From assembly GCA_964559175.1 (NCBI GenBank), contig CAZLGT010000005.1, positions 59,930 through 123,929 on the forward strand: a DNA stretch of 64,000 nucleotides, written 5' to 3'. The DNA is from Mariniphaga sp964559175 (GTDB lineage: Bacteria > Bacteroidota > Bacteroidia > Bacteroidales > Prolixibacteraceae). The notes beneath the pieces are model-generated. The model did not search any database. It was not told the origin of the DNA and saw only the letters and a list, made by a program, of their open reading frames with translations. Made by a program: the position numbers and the translations under genes. Numbering within the stretch: the first letter of the stretch is position 1; the number at the start of each line of letters is the position of its first letter. Of this stretch, positions 42,191-51,562 are shown piece after piece.

Positions 42191-45028
42191 CTATCGATTA
42201 TTTTTCTCGCCAAAATATTTTCTGACTACTTCGATCAACTCTTGTTTACGGAAAGGTTTGGTAATGTAATCGTCGCAGCCGGCTGCCAATGCCTTTTCGC
42301 GGTCGCCGGCGAGGGCGTGAGCCGTTTGTGCAATTACAACAATTCCTGGATTTATCTCTTTCAGTTTTCGCGTGGTTGCGTATCCGTCGAGCCCAGGCAT
42401 TTTAATATCCATAAGCACAAGGTCTGTATCGTTGTGCCGGATATAGAGGTCGATGGCTTCTTCTCCGCACGAGGCGTAAAGCACTTCCCTGCATACCCCT
42501 TCGAGGATGGCCGACAGGTACAACTGGCCTACCTGATCATCTTCCACTACCATCACTTTCAGGTTTTTAAGTACCAGGGCATCGGTATTCCCCACGAAAG
42601 TATCGGGACTTGCCGTTTTTTCATTTTTAGTTTTCGTTGAACTGTAGGTAAGCGTAAACCAGAAGCGGGAACCTTTTCCGAATTCGGATTCCACTCCCAT
42701 TTGCCCGCCCAGCATTTCAACATAAGCTTTTGCTATTGACAACCCAAGTCCTGCGCCTTCGTAGGGTTTCGACAAGCTGAGGTCGGCCTGAATGAAGCGG
42801 TCGAAAATTGCCTCCTGGCGGTTTTCCTCAATACCGATACCGGTATCTTTCACGTAAAACTCCAGGCGGTTTTCCTTCAGGTGATAACCGAATTCAATCG
42901 TTCCTTCGTTGGTGTATTTTACGGCATTTTTTATGAGGTTCGATAAAATTCCGTTCAATTTTTCCCTGTCGGTTTCAATAAGGGCTTCGTTGAAGGGGAG
43001 GGCTTTATAGCATGAAAACTTCAATCCTCTTTTTTCAGCATCGGGTTTGAAAAATTTGTAAAAGTAATCCAGTTGTTCGTTCAGGTTTACATCCGATACA
43101 TGAAGCTCCACGGCGCCCGATTCAATTTTCGAGATTTCAATCAGGTCGTTGATGGTATTCATCATGCGCTGGCCGCTTTTTTGAATAATTTTGATGTATT
43201 CTTCTTTTTCTTTACCGGTAAGCTTTGGTTCTTTCAGCAGTTCGGTGAAGCCCATAATACCGTTCATGGGGGTTCGTATTTCGTGGCTCATATTGGCCAG
43301 GAAAGCCGATTTCAGCCGGTCGCTTTCTTCCGCTTTTTCTTTGGCCTCGAGCAAATCTTTCTCCCTCGACAGCCTGCCGAACGCATTTACCAGCATTTGC
43401 CCGTAAACCTGAAGAAGTTGTTCTTCGTCTTCCGAATATTGGTATTTCTTTTTCACGGCGTCTAAACCTATAAATCCCAAACATTCGTTTTCCTTCATCA
43501 ACGGAATGGTAATTGCACTTTTAATGTCCTGGGGTTCAAGTAACAGACGCTCTTCATCTTCGATTTTCTGTACATCAGGAATATGCACCGGTTCGCCGTG
43601 GGTATGTTTCCAAACCCAGTTGGGCATATTGGCGAGCGGTATATTCTGGAGATTATTGATTTGAGGAGATGTGCCTTCGGAACACCATTCATAGGTGTTA
43701 TTGCAAACCCGGTTTTTAAAATCGTAACTAAAGACATGGGAACGATCGGTTCCGACAAATTCTCCCAGTTTCTGCAGCGATTCATTAATGGCAAGGTCTA
43801 TTTTTTCCAGCGGAATGTTAATAAATTCGGTTGAAAAAGAGACCAGCAGGTTTCGGAACTCCGACTGATACAGAACCCTCTCATCTGCCGCTTTGCGTTT
43901 GGTAATGTCTTCGCGCACTGAAACAAAGTGGGTTATATCGCCACTTTTATTTGTTACCGGCGAAATGGATATGTCTTCCCAAAACAGTTCGCCGTTTTTC
44001 TTTTTGTTTATCAGTTCTCCATGCCATTCATTGCCGGACAATATGGTGTCCCAAAGTTTTTTATAAAACGGATCGGATTGCATTCCCGATTTGAAAATAC
44101 GCGGCGTAGTTCCTTTTACCTCGTTAAAGGTGTAGCCTGTAATTTTGGTAAAAGCTGCGTTAACATATTCAATTTCCCCGTCGCGGTTGGTAACCACAAT
44201 GCTGACCAGACTTTGCTCTACCGAACGGCTTAACAGTTTCAATTGCTTTTCAATTTCCTTTCGCTCCGTAATATCCCGCGCAATGCTCATGATTACCTCT
44301 TTACCCCGGTGTTTTATCAGGGTGGAGTTGATTTCCACCGGAATATTTTTGCCCGATTTAGTGGTATGGAAGGTTTGAAAAAACTGATTTTTAACGGATG
44401 GCATTCGCTCAACCAAATTTTTTATATCTCCTTTTGTGAAGTGTTTGTCTATTCCGGTTAATCCAATTTTTAAAAGTTCTTCGTGTGTGTATCCCAGAAC
44501 TTTAACTGCAGTTTCGTTTACATCAATCAGGTTGCCCTTGGTATCTATAATCCAAACGGTCTCTCTCATTCCGTTAATCAGATCGCGGTATTCTTCGAGG
44601 CTCTGGTGCAATTGTTCTTCCATTTCGGCCTTTTCGCGCCGGGCTTTACCTTTATCGATGGCTTCCAGAACGGCAAAGGGAAGGCGTTTAATCTGTTCTT
44701 TTATCACATAATCGTTGGCGCCGGCTTTCATGCATGCCACAGCGGTTTCTTCGTTCATGGAACCTGTTAGCACCACAAAAGGCAGGTGTCTGGTTTTCTC
44801 CCGGGTGATTTTCAAAGCGGTCATGCCGTCGAAGGTGGGCATGGAGTAATCCGAAATCACAATGTCGGGATTGAATTCATCCAGCTCTTTTCTGAATTCA
44901 GCTTCCGTATCTACCACCTTACAGGTAAAATCAATTCCTCCCTTCCGTAACTCGCGTTTTGCCAATTCTACATCGGTAGGGAGGTCTTCTGCCAGAAGAA
45001 TCCGGATGGTATGGGTTGAAATATCCAT
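42191..45028 (-). CDS. Hybrid sensor kinase REC-PAS-PAS-GAF-HisKA-HATPase-REC
   Basis: A 945-aa soluble hybrid kinase, last gene of the sensory operon. Order: receiver 1 (phospho-acceptor Asp60 in NPDIVISDYSMP), PAS about 135-260, PAS about 265-385, GAF about 390-550 (IEDEERLLLEPQDIKSAITI, ECLGFIGLDAV), HisKA with His582 (MSHEIRTPMNGIMGF), HATPase (NLIKNAVKYT, GAGLGLSIAKAYVEML) and a C-terminal receiver (VVEDD, LVLMDIKMPGLDG, KPF). With receivers at both ends and no DNA-binding domain it is suited to accept phosphate or signals from the other operon products and pass them on; that is inference. Confidence 0.93.
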   Translation of the reverse strand: MDISTHTIRILLAEDLPTDVELAKRELRKGGIDFTCKVVDTEAEFRKELDEFNPDIVISDYSMPTFDGMTALKITREKTRHLPFVVLTGSMNEETAVACMKAGANDYVIKEQIKRLPFAVLEAIDKGKARREKAEMEEQLHQSLEEYRDLINGMRETVWIIDTKGNLIDVNETAVKVLGYTHEELLKIGLTGIDKHFTKGDIKNLVERMPSVKNQFFQTFHTTKSGKNIPVEINSTLIKHRGKEVIMSIARDITERKEIEKQLKLLSRSVEQSLVSIVVTNRDGEIEYVNAAFTKITGYTFNEVKGTTPRIFKSGMQSDPFYKKLWDTILSGNEWHGELINKKKNGELFWEDISISPVTNKSGDITHFVSVREDITKRKAADERVLYQSEFRNLLVSFSTEFINIPLEKIDLAINESLQKLGEFVGTDRSHVFSYDFKNRVCNNTYEWCSEGTSPQINNLQNIPLANMPNWVWKHTHGEPVHIPDVQKIEDEERLLLEPQDIKSAITIPLMKENECLGFIGLDAVKKKYQYSEDEEQLLQVYGQMLVNAFGRLSREKDLLEAKEKAEESDRLKSAFLANMSHEIRTPMNGIMGFTELLKEPKLTGKEKEEYIKIIQKSGQRMMNTINDLIEISKIESGAVELHVSDVNLNEQLDYFYKFFKPDAEKRGLKFSCYKALPFNEALIETDREKLNGILSNLIKNAVKYTNEGTIEFGYHLKENRLEFYVKDTGIGIEENRQEAIFDRFIQADLSLSKPYEGAGLGLSIAKAYVEMLGGQMGVESEFGKGSRFWFTLTYSSTKTKNEKTASPDTFVGNTDALVLKNLKVMVVEDDQVGQLYLSAILEGVCREVLYASCGEEAIDLYIRHNDTDLVLMDIKMPGLDGYATTRKLKEINPGIVVIAQTAHALAGDREKALAAGCDDYITKPFRKQELIEVVRKYFGEKNNR

Positions 45029-45076
45029 AAATGTTGATTTTGCTTTAGTTAAAAGAGCAAATATAAGAAATGATTC

Positions 45077-47314
45077 TTATACTTTGGGAAACGAGAAAAA
45101 GAAAGTGGCGCCTTTCCCGGGAATTCCTTCAGCCCATATTTTTCCTCCCTGGCGTTGCACAATGCGTTGCACGATGGCCAAGCCCACACCCGAACCTTCA
45201 AACTCGTCGTCGCGGTGCAGGCGTTGAAATACGCCGAATATTTTCTCGTTGAATTTATCATCGAACCCGATTCCGGAATCTTTCACAAAATAGGTTATTT
45301 CATTTTCGCTTTCGAGGGCGTCGATTTCAATCTGTTTTGCGTCCGATTTAGAGCTGTATTTCAGTGCATTTCCAATGAGGTTAGACCACACCTGCTTGGT
45401 TAAACTTGCATCGCAGTTTGCAGGGGGCAGATTGCCAACAGTTATGTTGAATTCCTTTTTTTCTTCTTCGGACGCCGTTTCGTGCAAAATGGCCAGGGCC
45501 AGTTGTTTCATGTCGGTTTTGGTCATTTTCAGACTGCTTCGCGATACGCGCGACAGGTTGAGCAAATCGGTAATCAGCCGGTCCATTTTCGATGCATTTT
45601 CAGAAATGATATGGATATACTGCCGGCCGTCGTCATCAAGTTTTTCTTTGTAATCTTCGAGCAAAAACCCGGAAAACCCTTTGATGGCCCGCAGCGGCGC
45701 CCGCAGGTCGTGCGAAACCGAGTAGGTAAATGCTTCCAGTTCGGTGTTTGCGGCTTCCAGCTTGGTCCGCTCCTGTTTCAATTCATGGGTAATCTGGTTC
45801 ATGTCTTCTACCATGTAAAGCATAGCTTTCTGGCTTTTGTCCAGTTTATGCACTTTTTCGGCCAGTTCAGCCCTACGTTGGTCCACCACTTTTTCCAGAT
45901 TAATTTTCATTTGAATCAAAGCATCTTCAGCTTTTTTTCTTTCAGCAATATTCCAAAAAGTAACCACCGATCCGGTAACTTCTCCGTTGCTTTGAATGGG
46001 ATGTGAAAAGTATTCCACAGGGAAAGAAGTTCCGTCGGATTTCCAAAAAACTTCATTCTCGCGGTGAGCTCCTTTCCCTTCTCTTATGGCTTTAAAGATT
46101 TCGCACTCTTCCATTTCATATCCAGACCCGTTGGGTCTGGAATGGTGAATGAGCTGGTGCATGTTTTTGCCCAATACTTCCTGTCGCGAAGAAAACCCCA
46201 GCAGTTGCAGCGCCGACCTATTGATGAGTGTACAGTTGCCATTCATGTCGATGCTGTAAATTCCTTCGCCCGTAGAGTTGAGCAGGAGGCGAATTTGTTC
46301 CTCGCTCTTTTTCAGCATTTTTTGCTGGTTCTGAAGCGAATTCAGTGTCAGTTTATGCTCTTCAATTTCTTCATCGAGCCGACGGGTGCGTTTTTCAACC
46401 TTTTTTCGTAAAAGCAGAACCCACAATAAAATTGAAAGAATAATAACCGGTATTAATATTATCAATACCGTTCTTGCTATGGAGCGTAAATTTCGTTCGC
46501 GCACAATTTCAGGCCCAAACCATTTGTAGTAAATATCGCGGTAGGTTCCGTCGGCAATAATAATGGTAAGCCCTTCGTTAAGTCTGGCCAGTAGTTCGGT
46601 GTTGCCTTTTTTAACGCCAAAACAATAATCTACCCTGAACCCCGGTACCGGAATGTCGAGTGCTTCAATGGTAGTAATTCCGAGTTCTTTCAATACCTCG
46701 AGCCCGGTAATGTGCTGAATTAATACCGCATCGTGCTGGCCGTTTTCCAGGTCGAGAAAAGCCTCCTGGATGGTAGTGGTGGTAAAAATTTTTTCGGTCA
46801 TGTTTTCGCGGCGCACAAATTCTTCGGCATTGTCGTTTTTCATCACAATAATTTCTTTATCCTTCAGGTCATCGAAGGATTGGATATTGTTTTCGCCTTT
46901 TCTCACAAAAATGGCCCCGTTCAGCGAAAGGTAGGCCAGACTGAAATCGTAGAAGGGTTCGCGTTCGGGTGTTCTTCCAATTATTGGCAGGGCATCCAAC
47001 TTTCCGGTAAGTAAACCCTCCCTGATGTCGTTCCATAACCCGATTTGTATTTTCACTTCGAAACCAGTCACAGCTGCAGCCGCTTTTAATATATCTGTGG
47101 CAAAACCGGTGGCTTCGCCTTGCTCGTTTCTGATGGTGTAGGGCGGATAGTTGGGTTCCGAGCCAATGGTAATGGTATCAGCTATCCGGTATTGAAACGC
47201 GTTTTCAGGCAAAGGTTGCCCGATTGTGGAAATGATTCTTGTTAACAGCAATCCTGCCAATAAAAGTACAACCTTATGAGATTTCTTGTTAAAAATAAAA
47301 ACACTCATTTTCAT
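45077..47314 (-). CDS. Membrane histidine kinase with periplasmic SBP_bac_3 sensor and PAS
   Basis: A 745-aa kinase; ATG 47314 is taken because an upstream TTG adds a non-conserved leader. N-terminal signal/anchor (VVLLLAGLLLTRIIS), then a family 3 solute-binding domain facing the periplasm (TITIGSEPNYPPYTIRNEQG, FATDILKAAA, GKLDALPIIGRTPERE, FSLAYLSLNGAIFVR), a transmembrane helix (TVLIILIPVIILSILLWVLL), coiled coil, PAS, second coiled coil, HisKA with His535 (YSVSHDLRAPLRAIKGF) and HATPase (NLIGNALKYS, GSGVGLAIVQRIV). The ligand is probably an amino acid or other small polar compound. It lies 22 nt after the next upstream gene. Confidence 0.92.
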   Translation of the reverse strand: MKMSVFIFNKKSHKVVLLLAGLLLTRIISTIGQPLPENAFQYRIADTITIGSEPNYPPYTIRNEQGEATGFATDILKAAAAVTGFEVKIQIGLWNDIREGLLTGKLDALPIIGRTPEREPFYDFSLAYLSLNGAIFVRKGENNIQSFDDLKDKEIIVMKNDNAEEFVRRENMTEKIFTTTTIQEAFLDLENGQHDAVLIQHITGLEVLKELGITTIEALDIPVPGFRVDYCFGVKKGNTELLARLNEGLTIIIADGTYRDIYYKWFGPEIVRERNLRSIARTVLIILIPVIILSILLWVLLLRKKVEKRTRRLDEEIEEHKLTLNSLQNQQKMLKKSEEQIRLLLNSTGEGIYSIDMNGNCTLINRSALQLLGFSSRQEVLGKNMHQLIHHSRPNGSGYEMEECEIFKAIREGKGAHRENEVFWKSDGTSFPVEYFSHPIQSNGEVTGSVVTFWNIAERKKAEDALIQMKINLEKVVDQRRAELAEKVHKLDKSQKAMLYMVEDMNQITHELKQERTKLEAANTELEAFTYSVSHDLRAPLRAIKGFSGFLLEDYKEKLDDDGRQYIHIISENASKMDRLITDLLNLSRVSRSSLKMTKTDMKQLALAILHETASEEEKKEFNITVGNLPPANCDASLTKQVWSNLIGNALKYSSKSDAKQIEIDALESENEITYFVKDSGIGFDDKFNEKIFGVFQRLHRDDEFEGSGVGLAIVQRIVQRQGGKIWAEGIPGKGATFFFSFPKV

Positions 47315-47336
47315 ATATTGAATTGTTTGCGGATAC

Positions 47337-49136
47337 CTATTTTTTCTCAATTTTCAGCTGTTCAATTTCCTTCCGAAGTTCTTCCATACGGAGCTCGCGT
47401 TCAATGGTAGCTTCCCGGAAACTTTCCAGTTCAGCAATTTGTCTGTTCAGTTCCCGTGTTTTTTCATCCACTTCCTTTTCCAAACTGTCCTTTATCTGTT
47501 GCAGTTCTTTTTCTTTGGATTTCCGGTCGGTAATATCCAAAACCACAGCCGAAAACAATTCTTCATTCTCGTTTTCAATTAGTTGCATAAAAACTTCGGC
47601 TTCGTAAAAAGTTCGGTCTTTTCTGTAATGCTGCGTTTCAAAATCAACCACTTTCTTCTCCTTGTTCAGCAACGGTTGAATAAGTTCATCAAACCGACTG
47701 GCAGAAAGGTTCTGTTTCAGATCGAGCGGAGTCATTTTTTCCAGTTCCCAGGTGGCATATCCTGTATTTTTTGCAGCAGCTTCATTTACATACCTGAATT
47801 GCAGGTTTTCTGTGTCGAACAAATATATCTCGTTTACCGACTGGTCGAAAACCATCCGCATGATTTGCATCCGGTTTCGTATTTTCTGTTCTTCGGTAAC
47901 ATCTTCAACAAAGCCGATGAAGCGTTTGGGCGAAATTTGGGCTGCTGTTACATTCCACAGGCGTTTTTCACTGCTTTTGGTCACGTAGGGAACAACTACA
48001 GAAGCTTTGCCGGTTTTTATCACCGCGTTAAAATGATTGAGCGCCGGTTTTTTTCCCTCTTCCGATAGGATATCAGGAACGGCTTTCCCGATAAGTTCCT
48101 GCCTGGAATATCCCGTAAGCCTGCAGGCTTCGGGGTTTACATCCACATAAATTCCACGTTCGTTGGTTACAAAAACACCAAAAGGGGCATGTTCAATGTA
48201 ACCCCTGAATTTTTGCTCCTCGTAATTGAGTTTTTTGTTGATTCTAATGAGTTCTCTGGTTTTTCGGTTTATCCTTTTTTGCAAAAACAGAAAAATTAAA
48301 ACAGCTGCAGCAAATGTTGCTGCAAGGGCATAAATAAAGGTACGGTGCGTGTGGAGTATTTCAGTTGATCTTTCGGGCTGGATGTGATTTGCAAGGGTTT
48401 TATAGTAAACCGACTGGGGAGTTTTTTTCCAATCCGTTAAGTAATTATCTATGGTTTCAAGAATCCAACCATTTTTTCCTGTGTTTGTTGCAAAGTGCAA
48501 AACAGCCGGATTGAAAATCACCGGGGTTTTTTTCAGACCATAGTTTTTGTAATGAGCTTCTCCGAAGTAGTAATTCACAACTGCGGCATCGGCTACGCCA
48601 ATTTTCACTTCGGTAAAAGCATCAGGAAAAGAACTGGCGTGTACCTCCCGGAAGACATACCCGAAGCCATTCATAATCTGGTGAAATAATGGTTGCTGTA
48701 CCGAGCCTTCCACCAAAGAAATATTTTTCCCTTCCAAATCTGAAAGGGTGGTTATATTCATGTTGGGGTTGGCATACACCTGCGACCAGCTTTCGATAAC
48801 AGGAACGGTGTTAAACCCGAACCTTTGGGTGCGTTGATACGTGAAGGCAACATCGGGCATCAGGTCGATTTCACCGTTTTCGAGGGCAGTTAAACAATTG
48901 TTCCAGGTGCACGAAACGTAATTCAGGACCCAGCTTTCGAGCCGGGCCACCTCTTCGAGCAGTTCCACAAAAATGCCTGCCGGTTCTCCGTTATCGTCGA
49001 AATACACTTTGGGCGGGTTCTCGTAAATGCCCACCGTTATGAGGCTGTCGGCAGCAGCCAAAGGATTCGGGCATAACCAAAGCACACTTACAAACAGTGC
49101 TGCAACCCACCTGAATTTCCGGCTAACTGGTTTCAT
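47337..49136 (-). CDS. Membrane sensor: SBP_bac_3-TM-PAS-PAS without kinase domain
   Basis: A 599-aa protein with signal peptide, periplasmic SBP_bac_3 domain (LITVGIYENPPKVYFDDNGE, GIFVELLEEVA, IDLMPDVAFTYQR), a transmembrane helix (FIYALAATFAAAVLIFLFL, about 268-286), two PAS domains (about 305-420 and 425-545) and a final coiled coil (KEKELQQIKDSLEKEVDEKT, then RQIAELESFREATIERELRM). There is no HisKA or HATPase domain, so it cannot autophosphorylate. Its tail closely resembles that of the neighbouring PAS protein, with which the gene overlaps by 14 nt. Probably it signals through a partner kinase by coiled-coil contact (inference). Confidence 0.88.
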   Translation of the reverse strand: MKPVSRKFRWVAALFVSVLWLCPNPLAAADSLITVGIYENPPKVYFDDNGEPAGIFVELLEEVARLESWVLNYVSCTWNNCLTALENGEIDLMPDVAFTYQRTQRFGFNTVPVIESWSQVYANPNMNITTLSDLEGKNISLVEGSVQQPLFHQIMNGFGYVFREVHASSFPDAFTEVKIGVADAAVVNYYFGEAHYKNYGLKKTPVIFNPAVLHFATNTGKNGWILETIDNYLTDWKKTPQSVYYKTLANHIQPERSTEILHTHRTFIYALAATFAAAVLIFLFLQKRINRKTRELIRINKKLNYEEQKFRGYIEHAPFGVFVTNERGIYVDVNPEACRLTGYSRQELIGKAVPDILSEEGKKPALNHFNAVIKTGKASVVVPYVTKSSEKRLWNVTAAQISPKRFIGFVEDVTEEQKIRNRMQIMRMVFDQSVNEIYLFDTENLQFRYVNEAAAKNTGYATWELEKMTPLDLKQNLSASRFDELIQPLLNKEKKVVDFETQHYRKDRTFYEAEVFMQLIENENEELFSAVVLDITDRKSKEKELQQIKDSLEKEVDEKTRELNRQIAELESFREATIERELRMEELRKEIEQLKIEKK

Positions 49137-50871
49137 GGTCTGTATTTATGGTTTTGCTTTTTAAAAGTTTAATCTCGTCGCGTAGCTCCTTTATTCTGAA
49201 TTCACGCTCAATGGTTGCTTCCTGGAACCGCTCCAGTTCGGCAATGCGCTGCCGGAGTTCCTGTGTTTTTTCCTCCACTTCCACTTCCAGGTTTTCTTTC
49301 AGTATGCGCAATTCTCTTTCAGCTTTTACACGTGCAGTAATATCATGAATCATGGATAACATCAAATCTTTGCCAGAATGCCTGATGATTTCTGCCGACC
49401 AAAGTGCAAGAATAGTCTCTCCGCTTTTGGTGTTGAATTCGATATATTCATTTTTAAAGAAACCATTTTTATGGATAAGTTGAATAACCCGATCGCGTTC
49501 TGAAGGGTTGTGCCATATACCCACTTCTTTTGAGGTTTTTCCAATTTGTTCTTCTCTGGAATACCCAAGCATTTTAATCCATCGGTCATTTACATCGATG
49601 AAAAGCCCTGTTTCAATTTCTGAAATGACCAGTGGCGCCGGGCTTGCCTGAAAGGCAATGGAAAAGCGTTCTTCACTTTCACGAAGAACCGCCTCATCTT
49701 GTTTGTTTTTGGTAATGTCTCTTGCAACGGCAAACATCACTTTTTCTTCGGGGTAGGGAAATGCGTTCCACGATAACCACCGGTATGTTCCGTCTTTGCA
49801 CCGGTATCGGTTTTCAAACCGGTAGGCTGTTCTGCCGTCAACAATTTCTGCTTTTATATTGTTTGTGGCTTCTAAGTCATCCGGGTGCACAAAATCATTC
49901 CAGGGTTTGGAAAGCAGTTCTTCAGTGCTCCACCCGAGTGTCCGTTCCCAGGATGGATTCAACGTTTTAAAATAACCGTCGAATCCTGAAACCGACATCA
50001 TGTCAACCGAATGTTCAAATATACGGTCGCTGTTTTTTAGTTTTTTCTCCGCCTGTTTCCGTTCCGTTATGTCGCGAATAATCATGCTGGTTCGGAGTTC
50101 TCCTTTGCTGTTTTTAAACACCGAAGTTGTGATATCAGCCGGAAATAAAGTGCCGTCTTTTCTGAAAAGGGTAAGTTCACCGGCAGCATAACCTTTAAGT
50201 TTGCGTTCCTCCAGTATTTTGGGCAGATCGGGATCGTTCGGATTTACAATACCTTTTCTGCCGGCTCTGTGAATTTCCTCTTCTGTCATCTGAAACATAT
50301 GGCAGGCCGCCTTGTTGGCATTTAATATGGAACCATCAGGGCTTGTAATCAGAATGGCATCGAGGCTGTTTTCCATCACCAACCGAAACCGTTCTTCGCT
50401 TTCTTTCAGCTCCTTCTCGTATTTTTTACGCTTTTCAATTTCTTCAGTCAGGTCTTCAATTAAGTTGATGGAGGCATTTCTGGCTTTATTTAGTTCGGCA
50501 ATGGTTTGCTGCAATTCCTCATAACGTTTTTCTGCTATTTTTTCAATTGTCAGTTTTTCTTCCTGAAGTTTTTCGTCAAATGCAAGCCGTTCCAAAACAA
50601 CAGCCAGCATTTGAGCTGAATTCCGTATCAGTGTTTTATTGTCGCTTGTTAATTCATCGGCCTGTTGAATCTGAATAAATCCAAAGTGCGATTTTTGTGT
50701 TTTTATTTCCAGAACCAGTTCGTTATTGCTCTCAGTTTCGTTGTAAAAATCGAACTGCGCAGGCTTGAAAGCCTCGCTCATCCCTTCGGTAAATAACTGG
50801 ATAATAAGTTCCTTATTATGCAGTTGGGTCAGGTTAAAAAACAGCAGAAAAAGTTCGTACGCAATATTCAT
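49123..50871 (-). CDS. Soluble GAF-like/PAS x3 sensor without kinase domain
   Basis: A 582-aa cytoplasmic protein. Residues 1-115 look like a GAF-type domain (FYNETESNNELVLEI, FGFIQIQQADEL). A coiled coil (about 115-155) leads to three PAS domains (about 155-280, 285-395, 400-520), the second with FKTLNPSWERTLGWS. The end is a coiled coil RIAELERFQEATIEREFRIK-ELRDEI, nearly the same as in the next gene. No kinase, cyclase, GGDEF or DNA-binding domain. The stop overlaps the start of the downstream gene by 14 nt, so the two are translationally coupled. Confidence 0.87.
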   Translation of the reverse strand: MNIAYELFLLFFNLTQLHNKELIIQLFTEGMSEAFKPAQFDFYNETESNNELVLEIKTQKSHFGFIQIQQADELTSDNKTLIRNSAQMLAVVLERLAFDEKLQEEKLTIEKIAEKRYEELQQTIAELNKARNASINLIEDLTEEIEKRKKYEKELKESEERFRLVMENSLDAILITSPDGSILNANKAACHMFQMTEEEIHRAGRKGIVNPNDPDLPKILEERKLKGYAAGELTLFRKDGTLFPADITTSVFKNSKGELRTSMIIRDITERKQAEKKLKNSDRIFEHSVDMMSVSGFDGYFKTLNPSWERTLGWSTEELLSKPWNDFVHPDDLEATNNIKAEIVDGRTAYRFENRYRCKDGTYRWLSWNAFPYPEEKVMFAVARDITKNKQDEAVLRESEERFSIAFQASPAPLVISEIETGLFIDVNDRWIKMLGYSREEQIGKTSKEVGIWHNPSERDRVIQLIHKNGFFKNEYIEFNTKSGETILALWSAEIIRHSGKDLMLSMIHDITARVKAERELRILKENLEVEVEEKTQELRQRIAELERFQEATIEREFRIKELRDEIKLLKSKTINTDHETS

Positions 50872-50880
50872 AGGCAGGGT

Positions 50881-51534
50881 TTATTTATTAATGGCAAATT
50901 CAGGAGCGTTTTCGCGCAGCCAGTCATCCGGATTTTGATAAAACGGATTTTGGGTAATAATGCCGCCCGAAATGGTAAACGGGTGGGTACGCAAAACGTT
51001 CATAATCGTTTTTCCGGAAAATTTGGTGACATTGTACATACAGATGCTAATCCAGGGTTTACCCGGAATAAAGTAATTGAGCCGCGATTCATATACCATC
51101 AGGTGCTCGACTCCCGGTATGGCTTCAAGCGCCCAAACCATTTCGGCAGTGGCGCGGATGTTCCTTTTTCCGTTTTTCTGCGAATGTTCAAAAAAAGAGG
51201 TTAGTCCTTTGTCCATACTATCGGGCGAAAAAGTCCCGTCGGGGTAATACAATTCTCTGGCGCTGTTAATTGAAAAGAGTGCCTGGTCGTGCGGGTGGTG
51301 TTTGCATTCGGGATAAAGTTCCCCGTACTTTTTAATGAATTCCACTTTGGTTTGCTCCACCGGGCAGTAAAGCTGCTTGTCGTTTTCAATGGCCCCCTGG
51401 TGCAGAAACCCGAAAATAATTTCGTCGCGCTCGGCTTCGGTTTCGTAAAGTCCGCAAATATGCAGACCCCAGTTACAGGTGTAGCCGCCAAAGCCCATGT
51501 TTAATTTTTCCTGATCCGATGTTTTGATGTGCAT
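50881..51534 (-). CDS. MEDS-domain sensory protein (DcmR-like)
   Basis: A 217-aa single-domain protein of the MEDS type first noted in methanogen/methylotroph signalling proteins and DcmR. Visible are the opening GLHICGLYETEAERDEIIFGFLHQGAIENDKQLYCPVEQT (residues about 23-62), the RNIRATAEMVWALEAIPGVEHLMVYESRLN block and the final CMYNVTKFSGKTIMNVLRTHPFTISGG. MEDS domains are predicted to sense small hydrocarbon derivatives or act as signal adaptors. There is no output domain. It lies 9 nt upstream of the three-PAS gene and 28 nt downstream of the five-PAS gene. Confidence 0.88.
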   Translation of the reverse strand: MHIKTSDQEKLNMGFGGYTCNWGLHICGLYETEAERDEIIFGFLHQGAIENDKQLYCPVEQTKVEFIKKYGELYPECKHHPHDQALFSINSARELYYPDGTFSPDSMDKGLTSFFEHSQKNGKRNIRATAEMVWALEAIPGVEHLMVYESRLNYFIPGKPWISICMYNVTKFSGKTIMNVLRTHPFTISGGIITQNPFYQNPDDWLRENAPEFAINK

Positions 51535-51562
51535 AATTGTCCTCCTTCTGTATTGATTTAAT

